Shown here piece by piece: positions 54,241 to 63,721 of a stretch of DNA of 64,000 bases. Position numbers and translations under genes: made by a program. Under the pieces are notes generated by a model. The model was not told the DNA's origin, did no database searches, and worked only from the letters and a program-made list of their open reading frames with translations. Each line of letters starts with the position of its first letter. The first letter of the stretch is position 1. The DNA is from Chitinophaga chungangae (GTDB taxonomy: Bacteria; Bacteroidota; Bacteroidia; Chitinophagales; Chitinophagaceae), in assembly GCF_017742215.1 (NCBI RefSeq), contig NZ_JAGHKP010000001.1:1364001-1428000 (forward strand), in the 5' to 3' direction.

Positions 54241-54300
54241 TACTTGCAAATTGAAATTACTTATTATCTTAGTGCTTGCAAAACGCAAGTACTAAGATAA
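54241..54300. promoter_or_regulatory. Inverted-repeat operator between HxlR and SnoaL-like genes
   Basis: A 16-bp inverted repeat with one mismatch (54264-54279 and 54285-54300, 5-bp loop), plus an additional TACTTGCAAA half-site at 54241-54250. It starts 19 bp from the HxlR start and ends 25 bp before the SnoaL-like start, fitting control of both. Confidence 0.6.
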
Positions 54301-54325
54301 CAATAACCCTCAAATTACGCACATT

Positions 54326-54706
54326 ATGGAAAACTCCGCTCTTACCCGTCAGCTGCTTGATGTTTATTATGAAGGTTTTGCCTGCAAACAGGGTTGGGAA
54401 GATGTGATCGCAGACGATTTTCTTTTCACCGGCGGCAATATGACCGCCCCGGCGCCCGCAGCAGGCAAAGCCGCTTACATTGAAGTGATCAGACGGTTTT
54501 CCCGCACCTTTACGGGTATGCGCGTGAAAGAAATGATCGTGGAAGGCGGCCGCGCGTATGTGACCGGCAATTACGATTTTGTGTTCCCCAATGGGGCGAA
54601 GATCAATGGGGATGTGGCGGAGGTCTGGAAAGTGGAGAACGGCAAACTGGCTTCGCTGACCATCTTTTTCGACACGCTGACGTTCGACAGGAACATACCC
54701 CGTTGA
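54326..54706 (+). CDS. SnoaL/NTF2-like protein
   Basis: 126 aa NTF2-like cone: LLDVYYEGFACKQGWEDVIA, DDFLFTGGNMTAP, AYVTGNYDFVFPNGAKINGD and AEVWKVENGKLASLTIFFDT. Polyketide-cyclase or limonene-hydrolase type relatives act on small hydrophobic compounds. Divergent from an HxlR regulator, so it is probably induced by a compound that regulator senses and may act on that compound. Confidence 0.82.
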   Translation: MENSALTRQLLDVYYEGFACKQGWEDVIADDFLFTGGNMTAPAPAAGKAAYIEVIRRFSRTFTGMRVKEMIVEGGRAYVTGNYDFVFPNGAKINGDVAEVWKVENGKLASLTIFFDTLTFDRNIPR

Positions 54707-54842
54707 AACGGCAGGGGCGGGTTTAAAGCAAGATACCATCACACCTGTTCATCCGCGGGTAACGGCGGCCCCATTCGCCGCCGCATTTTTTTTTCGTTGC
54801 TAAAAGGTTATTTTTAGCCTGGTTTTAGAGGATGTTTTTGAA

Positions 54843-57800
54843 ATGATATCAACCAAGGGAATAAAAAGCGTTGTTTTTGCATTCGCTTTCATAAGATTGC
54901 TGCTCTTTGCTTCCGGCGCGTCCGCGCAGGCGGGGAGCATGCGTTTTTCCCATCTCGGCATCGCCGACGGTCTTTCCCAAAGCTCCGTTTACAGCATCTT
55001 CCAGGATTCCCGCGGGTTTATCTGGATCGCCACTACCGACGGCCTCAACCGTTACGACGGTTACAATTTCCGCCATTTCCGCTACGATCCCGGCAACCGT
55101 TACAGCATCAACAGCAACGAACTGCTCAGCATAGAAGAAGACCGCAAAGGCAACCTGCTCGTAGGCACGGCGCTTGGTCTCGATATGTTCGAATGCCGGC
55201 TGGAGCGTTTCCACCGCATCCTTCCGGACGGCGACCTGCCAGATAACATTCAGCCCGCGTATAATTTCAAACACGTGAACGTGATGAAACGCGACCGCGA
55301 AGGCACCGTGTGGGTGGGCACGCCGCGCGGCCTGATGCGGTACGACGAAGAAAAACGCGTGCTGCATCCCGTAGACCTCGGCCGCGAGCCGGGGAAACCC
55401 TACGTGCGCTCCATGGCCTTTGATGCGGACGGGCTGCTGTGGCTTACCGGGCTGGATTCCGTGTATTGTTACAATCCCGCTACCGGCCGGCGGCTGCCCA
55501 CGCCCCAAGGGCTGATGCGCAACCCGCTGATGGGGAAAAGCGCCACGCAGTGCATTCATGTAGACAGCCTGGGCAACATCTTTCTGGGCACGGAAAAAGA
55601 CGGCCTGATCGTGTGGGACCGCGCCACGGGCCGCACCGAAAACTATAATTCCGCCACCACGCCGCGCGTAAGCAGCGATATGGTGCGCGCCATCTACAGC
55701 CACAACGGCGAAACCTGGATCGGCACGCGCAACGGCCTTTATATCATGAACGCGCAGCGCACGGCCGTCAGGCATTTTGTGACGGACAAATACGATCCGT
55801 ATTCCATTTCCGGCAACAGCATCCTGAGCATTATGAAAGACAAAGCGGGAAGCATGTGGGTCGGGTCTTTTGCGGGCGGCGTGAGCGTGGAGCACCCGGG
55901 CAACGAAAATTTCAGTTATATCAACGAACAGATGGGGCGCAAGCCCGGGCTTACTTACCGCGTGGTGAGCAGCATCCGCGAAGACGCGGAACGCAACCTC
56001 TGGATCGCCACGGAAGGCGGCGGCGTGAATGTGTACGACCGCCGCAGCGACGAGTTCCGTCATATCCGGGTGAGCCCCGCCGCGCCGCATCATGTGAACC
56101 CCGAAATGGTGAAAGCATTGCAGTTCGACGGGCAGGGGCACCTCTATATCGGCACGCTGGAAGGGCTTTACCGGTACGACGTAGGATCGGGAGGCATACG
56201 GCCCGTTCCGCTCAAGGAAACGCCGAAAAGCGTGTCGGACGAAGTGATCTACGGTCTTGCCGGCAACGCCCAGCGCCTGTGGGTAGGCACCAAGGGCGGG
56301 CTTTTCCGCATCGAAGGCGGCGATACCGTACGTTACCGGCACAACAGGAACAATCCCGGCAGCATTATTTCCAACGATATCAATGCGTTGATGCAGGACA
56401 GCCAGGGCGGGGTGTGGATCGGCACCGAGCTGGGCCTTTCCTGGCTGCCGGCGGGCAGCGGGCGTTTCCGCAACTATCTCGCCGAATACGACAGCGTGTT
56501 CAATAAAAACGCGATCCTCTGCATATATGAAGACGACCGCCGCAACATCTGGATCGGCACGCGCGGCGGCGGCCTGAAGCTGCTCAACCGCGAACGCAAC
56601 CAGTTCTTCACCCTCGATACCACTTTCGGCCTTTCCAGCAACATCGTGCACGGCATTATCCAGGACCAGCTGGGCGATCTTTGGGTGAGTTTTAACCAGA
56701 GCATCGCGCGCATCGTGCTGCGCAAGGCGCATGCGCCGTTTGACAAACAGGACGTGCAGGTGGTGAATTATTCTGTGAACAACGGGCTCGGCTCCAACGA
56801 ATTCCTGGCGGCCACCTGCCGCACCGCTTCCGGCGAAGTGATGTTTGGCGGCACCAACGGCATCGTGTCTTTTAACCCCGGCAAACTCATCATCAACAAA
56901 ACCAAACCGCCCGTCGCGCTCACTTCGTTCCTGATCAAAAACAGGCCCGTAGCCATCGGGGAGAAGGGCTCGCCGCTCAGCGAAAGCATTACGTATACCG
57001 AACATATCACTTTGCGGCACGACCAGGCGTTTTTCGCGATCGGGTTCGCCGCGCTGAACTACATCAACCCGCGCACGAACCAGTACGCCTACATCCTCGA
57101 AGGCATGAAGGGCAACCCGCAATGGAATTACGTAGGCAGCCTTCAACAGGCTTCCTTCACCAACCTCGACGCGGGCGAGTACGTGTTTAAAGTAAAAGCC
57201 GCCAATAACGACGGGCTTTGGAACGAACAATATACCAGCCTTCGCATCACGGTGCTGCCGCCGCTTTGGAAAACCTGGTACGCCTATCTTTTTTATCTCG
57301 CCGTGATCGCTGGCGTGCTGTATTTTTTCTGGAACCATTCCCTCAAAACCGCGCGGCTTCGGCACGAATTGCAGATGCAGCAGCGCAGCCGGGAAAAAGA
57401 CCAGGAATTGGCCCAACGGAAACTGTCTTTTTTCACCGATATTTCCCACGAGATCAAAACGCCGCTCACCCTTATTCTCGCCCCGCTGGAAAAGCTGCTG
57501 AGCGGAGACGATGCGGGGGAAAAAGTGCGGCACCAGCTGCAGCTCATGCAGCGCAACGGTGAACGCCTGCTCAGGCTTACGGACCAGTTGCTGGATTTCC
57601 GGAAGTTCGAGGCCGGTCATATGAAACTGCAGGTAGCACGGTACGACATGGTGAAGTTCATGCGGGAGATCATTTTGTCTTTCGACGCATACGCCCGCCA
57701 GCGCGGCATCCGGCTGGAACTGGATATGCTGGGGCAGCTCATGCCGCTGTGGTTCGACCACGACAAGCTGGAAAAGATCATGTTCAACCTGCTGTCTAAC

Positions 57801-58988
57801 GCCGTGAAGTTCACTCCGCCGGGCGGCCGCATCAAAGTGAGCGTGGCCGTGAACGGGGAGGGGATGGTGGAAATTAATGTGGAAGACAATGGAGCGGGCA
57901 TTGCCGCGCAGCATTTGGGAAAAATATTCAACCCGTTCCATCATTATAATAATACCGGTCAGCCCATTTCGGGCACAGGCATCGGGCTGGCGTTCACGAA
58001 AGGGCTGGTAACGCTGCATCGCGGCGCCATTACTGTAAAGAGCGAACCCGCCGCGGAAGGCAAAGCCGGTTATACCTGTTTTACGGTGGTATTCCCGCCG
58101 GAGGCGGCGCAATACGCGCCGGAAGAAATGCTCCGGGAAAACCCCGAGATGCCGCCAGTGGAGCCTTTGGCGGCTTCGCCCGCGCGGGAAGAAAGCGGGG
58201 CGGACGAAGCGGGGCAACTGCCGGTGATGCTTATCGTGGAAGACAATGCCGAGATGCTGGGCTTTATCGCTTCCCATTTCCGCGACCGGTATACCGTGCA
58301 CGAAGCGTCGGACGGCAACGAAGGCTGGCGCATCGCCACCGAAGTGCTGCCGGATATTATTATCAGCGACGTGGCCATGCCGGGCCTCAACGGCACCGAC
58401 CTCTGCCGCAAGCTGAAAAAAGACGAGCGCACCTGCCATATCCCCGTGATATTGCTCACCGCCCGCAGCCCCGTGATCTTCCAGATGGAAGGGCTGGAAA
58501 CCGGTGCGGACGATTATATTACCAAACCCTTTAATATCGGGTTGCTGCAACTGCGCGCGGGCAATCTGCTGCAATCGCGCGCGCTGTTGCGGGAGCGGTA
58601 CAGCAAAGACATCACGCTGCAGCCGGCCAATATCGCCATCACGTCTGCCGACGAAACCTTTTTGAATAAAGTGATGCAGTTCATAGACGCCAACATCCTT
58701 GAACCGACCCTGAACGTGGAGCAGCTGGCCCGCGAACTGAACATGAGCCCCATCACCCTGTACCGGAAGATCAAGGCGCTGACCAACCAGAGCACCATCG
58801 AGTTCATCCGCGTGTACCGGCTGAAACGGGGGGCGCAATACCTGGAAAGGAACGAGTTTACCGTTACCGAAGTAGCCTATATGGTCGGGTTTTCCGATGT
58901 CGATTATTTCCGGAAATGTTTCAAGGCCGAATTCGGCTGCACCCCGAAGGAATATGCCGCCGCTAAACAGGGCGCCGTTCCGGAATGA
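54843..58988 (+). CDS. Hybrid two-component system sensor/regulator (HTCS) of PUL 2
   Basis: 1381 aa, a paralogue of the PUL 1 sensor. Signal peptide to ~29 (LLLFASGASAQ), propeller blades ~34-735 (repeated WIGTRNGLY, WVGSFAGGV, WIATEGGGV), Y_Y_Y domain (~745-805), membrane helix (~809-831), HisKA with H869 (FTDISHEIKTPLT), HATPase (~972-1082), receiver with D1176 (IIISDVAMPGLNG) and AraC domain (~1272-1376). It lies 206 bp upstream of susC 2 and should activate it. The ligand is unknown. Confidence 0.95.
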   Translation: MISTKGIKSVVFAFAFIRLLLFASGASAQAGSMRFSHLGIADGLSQSSVYSIFQDSRGFIWIATTDGLNRYDGYNFRHFRYDPGNRYSINSNELLSIEEDRKGNLLVGTALGLDMFECRLERFHRILPDGDLPDNIQPAYNFKHVNVMKRDREGTVWVGTPRGLMRYDEEKRVLHPVDLGREPGKPYVRSMAFDADGLLWLTGLDSVYCYNPATGRRLPTPQGLMRNPLMGKSATQCIHVDSLGNIFLGTEKDGLIVWDRATGRTENYNSATTPRVSSDMVRAIYSHNGETWIGTRNGLYIMNAQRTAVRHFVTDKYDPYSISGNSILSIMKDKAGSMWVGSFAGGVSVEHPGNENFSYINEQMGRKPGLTYRVVSSIREDAERNLWIATEGGGVNVYDRRSDEFRHIRVSPAAPHHVNPEMVKALQFDGQGHLYIGTLEGLYRYDVGSGGIRPVPLKETPKSVSDEVIYGLAGNAQRLWVGTKGGLFRIEGGDTVRYRHNRNNPGSIISNDINALMQDSQGGVWIGTELGLSWLPAGSGRFRNYLAEYDSVFNKNAILCIYEDDRRNIWIGTRGGGLKLLNRERNQFFTLDTTFGLSSNIVHGIIQDQLGDLWVSFNQSIARIVLRKAHAPFDKQDVQVVNYSVNNGLGSNEFLAATCRTASGEVMFGGTNGIVSFNPGKLIINKTKPPVALTSFLIKNRPVAIGEKGSPLSESITYTEHITLRHDQAFFAIGFAALNYINPRTNQYAYILEGMKGNPQWNYVGSLQQASFTNLDAGEYVFKVKAANNDGLWNEQYTSLRITVLPPLWKTWYAYLFYLAVIAGVLYFFWNHSLKTARLRHELQMQQRSREKDQELAQRKLSFFTDISHEIKTPLTLILAPLEKLLSGDDAGEKVRHQLQLMQRNGERLLRLTDQLLDFRKFEAGHMKLQVARYDMVKFMREIILSFDAYARQRGIRLELDMLGQLMPLWFDHDKLEKIMFNLLSNAVKFTPPGGRIKVSVAVNGEGMVEINVEDNGAGIAAQHLGKIFNPFHHYNNTGQPISGTGIGLAFTKGLVTLHRGAITVKSEPAAEGKAGYTCFTVVFPPEAAQYAPEEMLRENPEMPPVEPLAASPAREESGADEAGQLPVMLIVEDNAEMLGFIASHFRDRYTVHEASDGNEGWRIATEVLPDIIISDVAMPGLNGTDLCRKLKKDERTCHIPVILLTARSPVIFQMEGLETGADDYITKPFNIGLLQLRAGNLLQSRALLRERYSKDITLQPANIAITSADETFLNKVMQFIDANILEPTLNVEQLARELNMSPITLYRKIKALTNQSTIEFIRVYRLKRGAQYLERNEFTVTEVAYMVGFSDVDYFRKCFKAEFGCTPKEYAAAKQGAVPE

Positions 58989-59099
58989 GCCATAGTGGCT
59001 GATCTTTCATTTTCCCCGTACAGATTTGACCCCCTTTCCTGACAGATTACACCCGTAAGAAAGCAAGAAATGACCGGTAGCCGCCACCGGGCGCCCGCC

Positions 59100-59107
59100 T
59101 ATTTTTG
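59100..59107 (+). promoter_or_regulatory. Candidate -7 box (TATTTTTG) of susC 2
   Basis: Exact TAnnTTTG match 88 bp before the susC 2 start; the intervening leader is A/C-rich and carries AAACGAACA at 59132-59140. No clear -33, as expected for an activated promoter. Confidence 0.5.
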
Positions 59108-59194
59108 ATCACAACAGCTAAGAGAACCAACAAACGAACATCAACCAATTTGGATCTATCGCTTTTGCTTTTATTTTTTAATTCAACACGTTAC

Positions 59195-62014
59195 ATGATG
59201 AAAAAGTACGCTACGTTCTTTTTCCTCGGAATGACGGCGCTGGCACCCCTGGCTTCACAGGCGGGGGCTACGGCGGCGGACACGTCCGACAGGAAAGTTC
59301 CGGCTCCGCAAAGTTTGCCCGCTCCCGGAGGGGTATTGCCTTTGAGGGACACCGTGCCGGTATTGTTTGGTATGCAATCGAGTGCAAAATTGTTGCAATC
59401 TTATGGTATCGTGTACAACGACGCCCTGCGCAACATCCCTGTTACCTCCGTGGAAAACGCGCTTTACGGCAAACTCGCAGGGCTTAGCCTGGCGCAAAAC
59501 AACCTGGCCCCGGGCGAAGACGGCGCGGCTATGTCTCTCCGGGGCGCATCGCCGCTGGTAGTGGTAGACGGCGTGCCCAGGGACATTACCTCCATCGATC
59601 CCGAACAGGTAGCCTCCGTAAGCGTGCTCCGCGACGCGCTGGCCACCGCCATGTATGGCGCCCGCGCCGCCAACGGGGTGGTGATGATCCAGACCAAACA
59701 CGGGTACAACGGGAAAAAACGCATTTCCTTCACCGCGCAAACCGCCATGCAGCAAATGCTGCAAACACCGAAATTCCTCGGCGCGTACGATTACGCCCGT
59801 CTTTACAACGAAGCCCTCGCCAACGACGGCCGCCAGCCCGTGTATACCCAGGCCGACCTGGACGCCTGGAAAAACGGCAGCGATCCTTATGGTCACCCCG
59901 ATGTGAACTGGTACGACAAAGTGCTGAAAGACCAGGCCGGCATGCAACGCTACAATCTGAACATTTCCGGCGGCAACCGCATCTCCCGGTATTTTGTGGA
60001 CCTGGATTATCTCAATCAAAAGGGATATTTCGTGACCGATCCGAACAATACCTACAAAACCAACAACTTCTACCAGCGTTTTATTTTCCGCAGCAATGTG
60101 GATGTGGAACTGACCAAAACCACTTTGCTGAACCTGAGCCTGGCAGGCCGCATCCGCAACAGCAACGAGCCGGGGGCCACCACCGCCAGCATTTTCAACA
60201 ACATCATGAGCACTCCCAACAACGCGTACCCCGTTCATAATTTCGACGGCAGCCTGGGAGGCAATAACGATTACCAGAACAACATCTACGGTCAGGCGGT
60301 ACGCTCCGGCTACCGGCCCGCTTACAACCGCAACCTGATGGCGGACCTGAACGTGACCCAGCGGCTGGATGCCTTTCTGCCGGGCCTGTACGTGAAAGGC
60401 GCCTTTTCGCTGAATACTTATTACGACGAAACGCTGAACCGCTCCAAATCTTTCGCCGTGTACAACGTGATTCCCCGCCCGGGGCAAGACACGCTGATCA
60501 ACAAGATCGGTACGGACGGGCAGCAGAATAACTCGTCCGCCATCGCAGACGACTACCGCCAGGCTTACACCGAGTTCCTGGTCGGTTACGATTCCACTTT
60601 CGGCTCGCATCACGTGGGTGTTACGGCCGTGGGTTTCCGCGACAGCTACACCAGTGTGCGGAACCTGCCGCTGGTGAACGCTTCCATTGCGCTGCGCGCC
60701 AGGTATGATTTTGAAGAAAAGTACCTGCTGGAATTCGTGATGTCGCGCTCCTACAACAACATGTACCATCCGGATAACCGCTGGGGTTATTTCCCCGCGG
60801 CGGGCATCGGCTGGAACATCGCGCGGGAAAGCTGGTTCCGCTCTGCGCTGCCTGGCATCAGCATCCTGAAGCTGCGGGCTTCCTACGGCATCACCGGCAA
60901 CACGTCTGACGCGGGTTATTACCAGTACATCCAATATTTCAACAACACCACTTCCTATAATTTCGGTAACCCTTCCACTTCCGCAGCCGCCATCACCGAA
61001 GGCGTGCTGGCCAATCCCGGCCTGGCCTGGGAAAAAACCAGCAAGCTCAACATCGGCGTGGACATTTCCGCATTGCGCGACCGGCTGGAGTTTTCCGCCG
61101 AATATTTCCGCAACCGCAATACAGACCTGCTGATGATACGCGGGGACAATGCCAGCGGCATCATCGGTAATTCGCTGCCTTCCGAGAACATCGGCGAATC
61201 GGTGTACAAAGGCATGGAATTTACCGCCGGCTTTAACGGCCAGGCGGGCGCTTTGGGATATTTTGTAAAAGGAAACCTGTCTTTCCTGCAATCGCGTATG
61301 GAAGAAATGCAGGAAGTACGCCGTGCCTACGACTGGAACCGCCGTACCGGCCAGCCCGTGAACATGCAGTTCGGTTATGTGGCCGATGGGTTTTACCAGA
61401 ACGACGACGAGATACAGAAAGGCCCCTCGCCGGAGGGTTACAGCCCGGTGCCGGGAGACATCCGTTACCGCGACCTCAATGGAGACGGCACCATCAACCT
61501 GCTGGACGAGCGCCCTATCTTCAACGGCAAACCTTTCTTTTATTACGGTCTCAGCGCGGGCCTTTCCTGGAAAGGGCTTGATCTGAACATGACCTGGCAG
61601 GGCGTTGGCAACCGCGATATTTATCTCGGCGGCGCCAATGTTTGGGAATTCCTCAACACTTCGCTGAACGGCGGGCCCGGGCAGGCGCAAGAAAGCCACC
61701 TCGGCCGCTGGACGCCGCAAACCGCCGCCACGGCCACTTACCCGAGGCTTACGGTAAACGGCAACGTAAACAATCACCGCGCTTCCACTTTCTGGGTGAA
61801 AGACGGCAGTTACCTGCGCCTCAAAAACCTGGAACTGGGTTACACTTTGCCGCAACGCTGGATAAGCCGCCTTAAGCTGGCTTCCATCCGCGCATTTGCC
61901 AGCGGCTACAACCTGCTTACGTTCACCCCGCTGAAAAACATGGACCCGGAAGCGCTTTTCACCGGTTATCCCAACCAACGGATCGTCAATTTCGGCATGA
62001 ACATTCAGCTTTAA
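59195..62014 (+). CDS. SusC-type TonB-dependent receptor without N-terminal CTD (PUL 2)
   Basis: 940 aa from the ATG at 59195 (a second ATG follows at 59198). After the signal peptide (MMKKYATFFFLGMTALAPLA) the protein goes through a Pro-rich linker straight to the plug (VTSVENALYGKLAGLSL, AMSLRGASPLVVVDGVPRD). The carboxypeptidase-like domain and the VVVVGYG motif of ordinary SusC proteins are missing. The barrel follows (QFGYVADGFYQNDDEIQKG; FRYRDLNGDG-type Ca-site segment IRYRDLNGDGTINLLDERP). It pairs with the SusD encoded 12 bp downstream. Confidence 0.92.
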   Translation: MMKKYATFFFLGMTALAPLASQAGATAADTSDRKVPAPQSLPAPGGVLPLRDTVPVLFGMQSSAKLLQSYGIVYNDALRNIPVTSVENALYGKLAGLSLAQNNLAPGEDGAAMSLRGASPLVVVDGVPRDITSIDPEQVASVSVLRDALATAMYGARAANGVVMIQTKHGYNGKKRISFTAQTAMQQMLQTPKFLGAYDYARLYNEALANDGRQPVYTQADLDAWKNGSDPYGHPDVNWYDKVLKDQAGMQRYNLNISGGNRISRYFVDLDYLNQKGYFVTDPNNTYKTNNFYQRFIFRSNVDVELTKTTLLNLSLAGRIRNSNEPGATTASIFNNIMSTPNNAYPVHNFDGSLGGNNDYQNNIYGQAVRSGYRPAYNRNLMADLNVTQRLDAFLPGLYVKGAFSLNTYYDETLNRSKSFAVYNVIPRPGQDTLINKIGTDGQQNNSSAIADDYRQAYTEFLVGYDSTFGSHHVGVTAVGFRDSYTSVRNLPLVNASIALRARYDFEEKYLLEFVMSRSYNNMYHPDNRWGYFPAAGIGWNIARESWFRSALPGISILKLRASYGITGNTSDAGYYQYIQYFNNTTSYNFGNPSTSAAAITEGVLANPGLAWEKTSKLNIGVDISALRDRLEFSAEYFRNRNTDLLMIRGDNASGIIGNSLPSENIGESVYKGMEFTAGFNGQAGALGYFVKGNLSFLQSRMEEMQEVRRAYDWNRRTGQPVNMQFGYVADGFYQNDDEIQKGPSPEGYSPVPGDIRYRDLNGDGTINLLDERPIFNGKPFFYYGLSAGLSWKGLDLNMTWQGVGNRDIYLGGANVWEFLNTSLNGGPGQAQESHLGRWTPQTAATATYPRLTVNGNVNNHRASTFWVKDGSYLRLKNLELGYTLPQRWISRLKLASIRAFASGYNLLTFTPLKNMDPEALFTGYPNQRIVNFGMNIQL

Positions 62015-62026
62015 ATCATTTTTCCC

Positions 62027-63685
62027 ATGATCATGAAAAAAAATCATTTCCTTCTTATACTCGCCGTGGCCGGCGCGCTGCATACTTCCTGCAAGCGCAC
62101 GCTGGAAGCGGAGCCGATGGACAAGCTCACGGAAGACCTTGTGTTTGACCAGATAGACGTGAATGCGGACAATGCAAAGGCTTTCCTGTACGGCACCTAC
62201 GGCCTGCTGCCCGCTTATGGCAACCGCCTGGGCTCCGCCGTGCTCGATGCGGCAACAGACGATGCCATGGCTTCCACAGACGGCGACCGCAGCGGCGATT
62301 TCCGGCGCGGATGGATCAGCCCGTTCAATGTGCAGGACAATGCCTGGAACAATAATTACAAAGGCATCCGCATGACCAACATGTTCCTGTCGAAAATAGA
62401 TAATGTGCCTACCACCGACGAGCTGAAAAAAGAGTGGAAGGCGGAAGCGCGTTTCCTGCGCGCGTTTTTCTATTTCGAACTGATGAAACGCTGGGGTGGC
62501 GTGCCGGTTGTGGGCGATGTCGTATTTAAGTTCACCGACAATATTAGCCTGCCCCGCAATACGCTCGAAGAAACCAAAAACTATATCGTTTCCGAGCTGG
62601 ACGCGATCAAAGACGACCTGGTGCCCGCCAGCCTGAACGATGCGGACCTGGGCCGTGCCAACAAAGGCGCCGCGTTGGCGCTCAAAGCCCGTGTGCTGCT
62701 GTATTGGGCCAGCCCGCTTTATAACCCTGCCGGCAACACGCAGCGCTGGGCGGATGCCGCCGATGCCGCCAAAGACGTGGTCGGCCTGAACGTGTACGGT
62801 CTTCCCGCAGATTATCTCAGCGTGTTCATTTCCGGGAAAACCAGCGAAATGATCTTCGCCAAAATGCTCGCGCCGAACCAAACGGTGGAACAGGCCAACG
62901 GTCCCATCGGTTACCTGAACGCCGCGGCGGGCAAGGGGCAGACCAGTCCTTCGCAGAACCTGGTAGACGCCTTCCTCACCCTCGACGGCAAACCGATCAC
63001 CGACGCCACATCCGGTTACGATCCCGCGGAGCCATACAAAAACCGCGACCCGCGCCTGGATGCAACGGTGCTGTACAACGGCAAAAAATGGCTCAACCGT
63101 TCCGTCGAAACATTCGAAGGCGGGCTGGACAAACCCGGCGGCATTCTCATCCAGACCAAAACCGGTTATTACATGCGCAAGCTGATGGGCAAGTTTGAAT
63201 CCACCAGCGCCTATGCCAACGTAACGCGCCACTGGGTGCTGTTCCGTTACGCTGAAATACTGCTTTCTATTGCCGAAGCGCGTAATGAAGAAAGCGGGCC
63301 GGCGCAGGAAGTGTACGACCATCTCATCCTCGTGCGCAAACGCGCGGGCATCAAAGCCGGCGCGGACGGGCTGTACGGCCTTCCCGAGCTGGCGACGGTT
63401 ACCAAAGCGGAACTGCGCGCGATCATACAGAATGAAAGAAGGATAGAAATGGCGTTTGAAGAACAGCGTTTCTGGGACATACGCCGCTGGAAGATCGCGG
63501 AAGCCGTGATGAACCAGCCGCTGCGCGGCATGCGCATCGAAAAGCAGGCAGACGGAAGTTTTACCTACACAGCGTTCAACGCGTCCACCTCCGTGTTCGA
63601 CGCCTCGCGGATGTACTGGTACCCTGTGCCGAACAACGAAATGCAGACCAACAGCCGCATGGTGCAGAATCCCGGCTGGGAATAA
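62027..63685 (+). CDS. SusD/RagB-family surface lipoprotein (PUL 2)
   Basis: 552 aa, lipobox ALHTSC with Cys 22. SusD signatures: NAKAFLYGTYGLLP, WNNNYKGIRMTNMFLSKID, ARFLRAFFYFELMKRWGGVP and, near the end, IIQNERRIEMAFEEQRFWDI. It caps the SusC encoded just upstream and binds the substrate. The start at 62027 or 62033 is equally possible. Confidence 0.95.
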   Translation: MIMKKNHFLLILAVAGALHTSCKRTLEAEPMDKLTEDLVFDQIDVNADNAKAFLYGTYGLLPAYGNRLGSAVLDAATDDAMASTDGDRSGDFRRGWISPFNVQDNAWNNNYKGIRMTNMFLSKIDNVPTTDELKKEWKAEARFLRAFFYFELMKRWGGVPVVGDVVFKFTDNISLPRNTLEETKNYIVSELDAIKDDLVPASLNDADLGRANKGAALALKARVLLYWASPLYNPAGNTQRWADAADAAKDVVGLNVYGLPADYLSVFISGKTSEMIFAKMLAPNQTVEQANGPIGYLNAAAGKGQTSPSQNLVDAFLTLDGKPITDATSGYDPAEPYKNRDPRLDATVLYNGKKWLNRSVETFEGGLDKPGGILIQTKTGYYMRKLMGKFESTSAYANVTRHWVLFRYAEILLSIAEARNEESGPAQEVYDHLILVRKRAGIKAGADGLYGLPELATVTKAELRAIIQNERRIEMAFEEQRFWDIRRWKIAEAVMNQPLRGMRIEKQADGSFTYTAFNASTSVFDASRMYWYPVPNNEMQTNSRMVQNPGWE

Positions 63686-63721
63686 GCGACTTTCCCTTTT
63701 ATGAAAATTCAACCAGCAACC

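Noticed and set aside
54849..58838. 1329-codon open frame on the minus strand
   Set aside because: Antisense shadow of the second HTCS gene.
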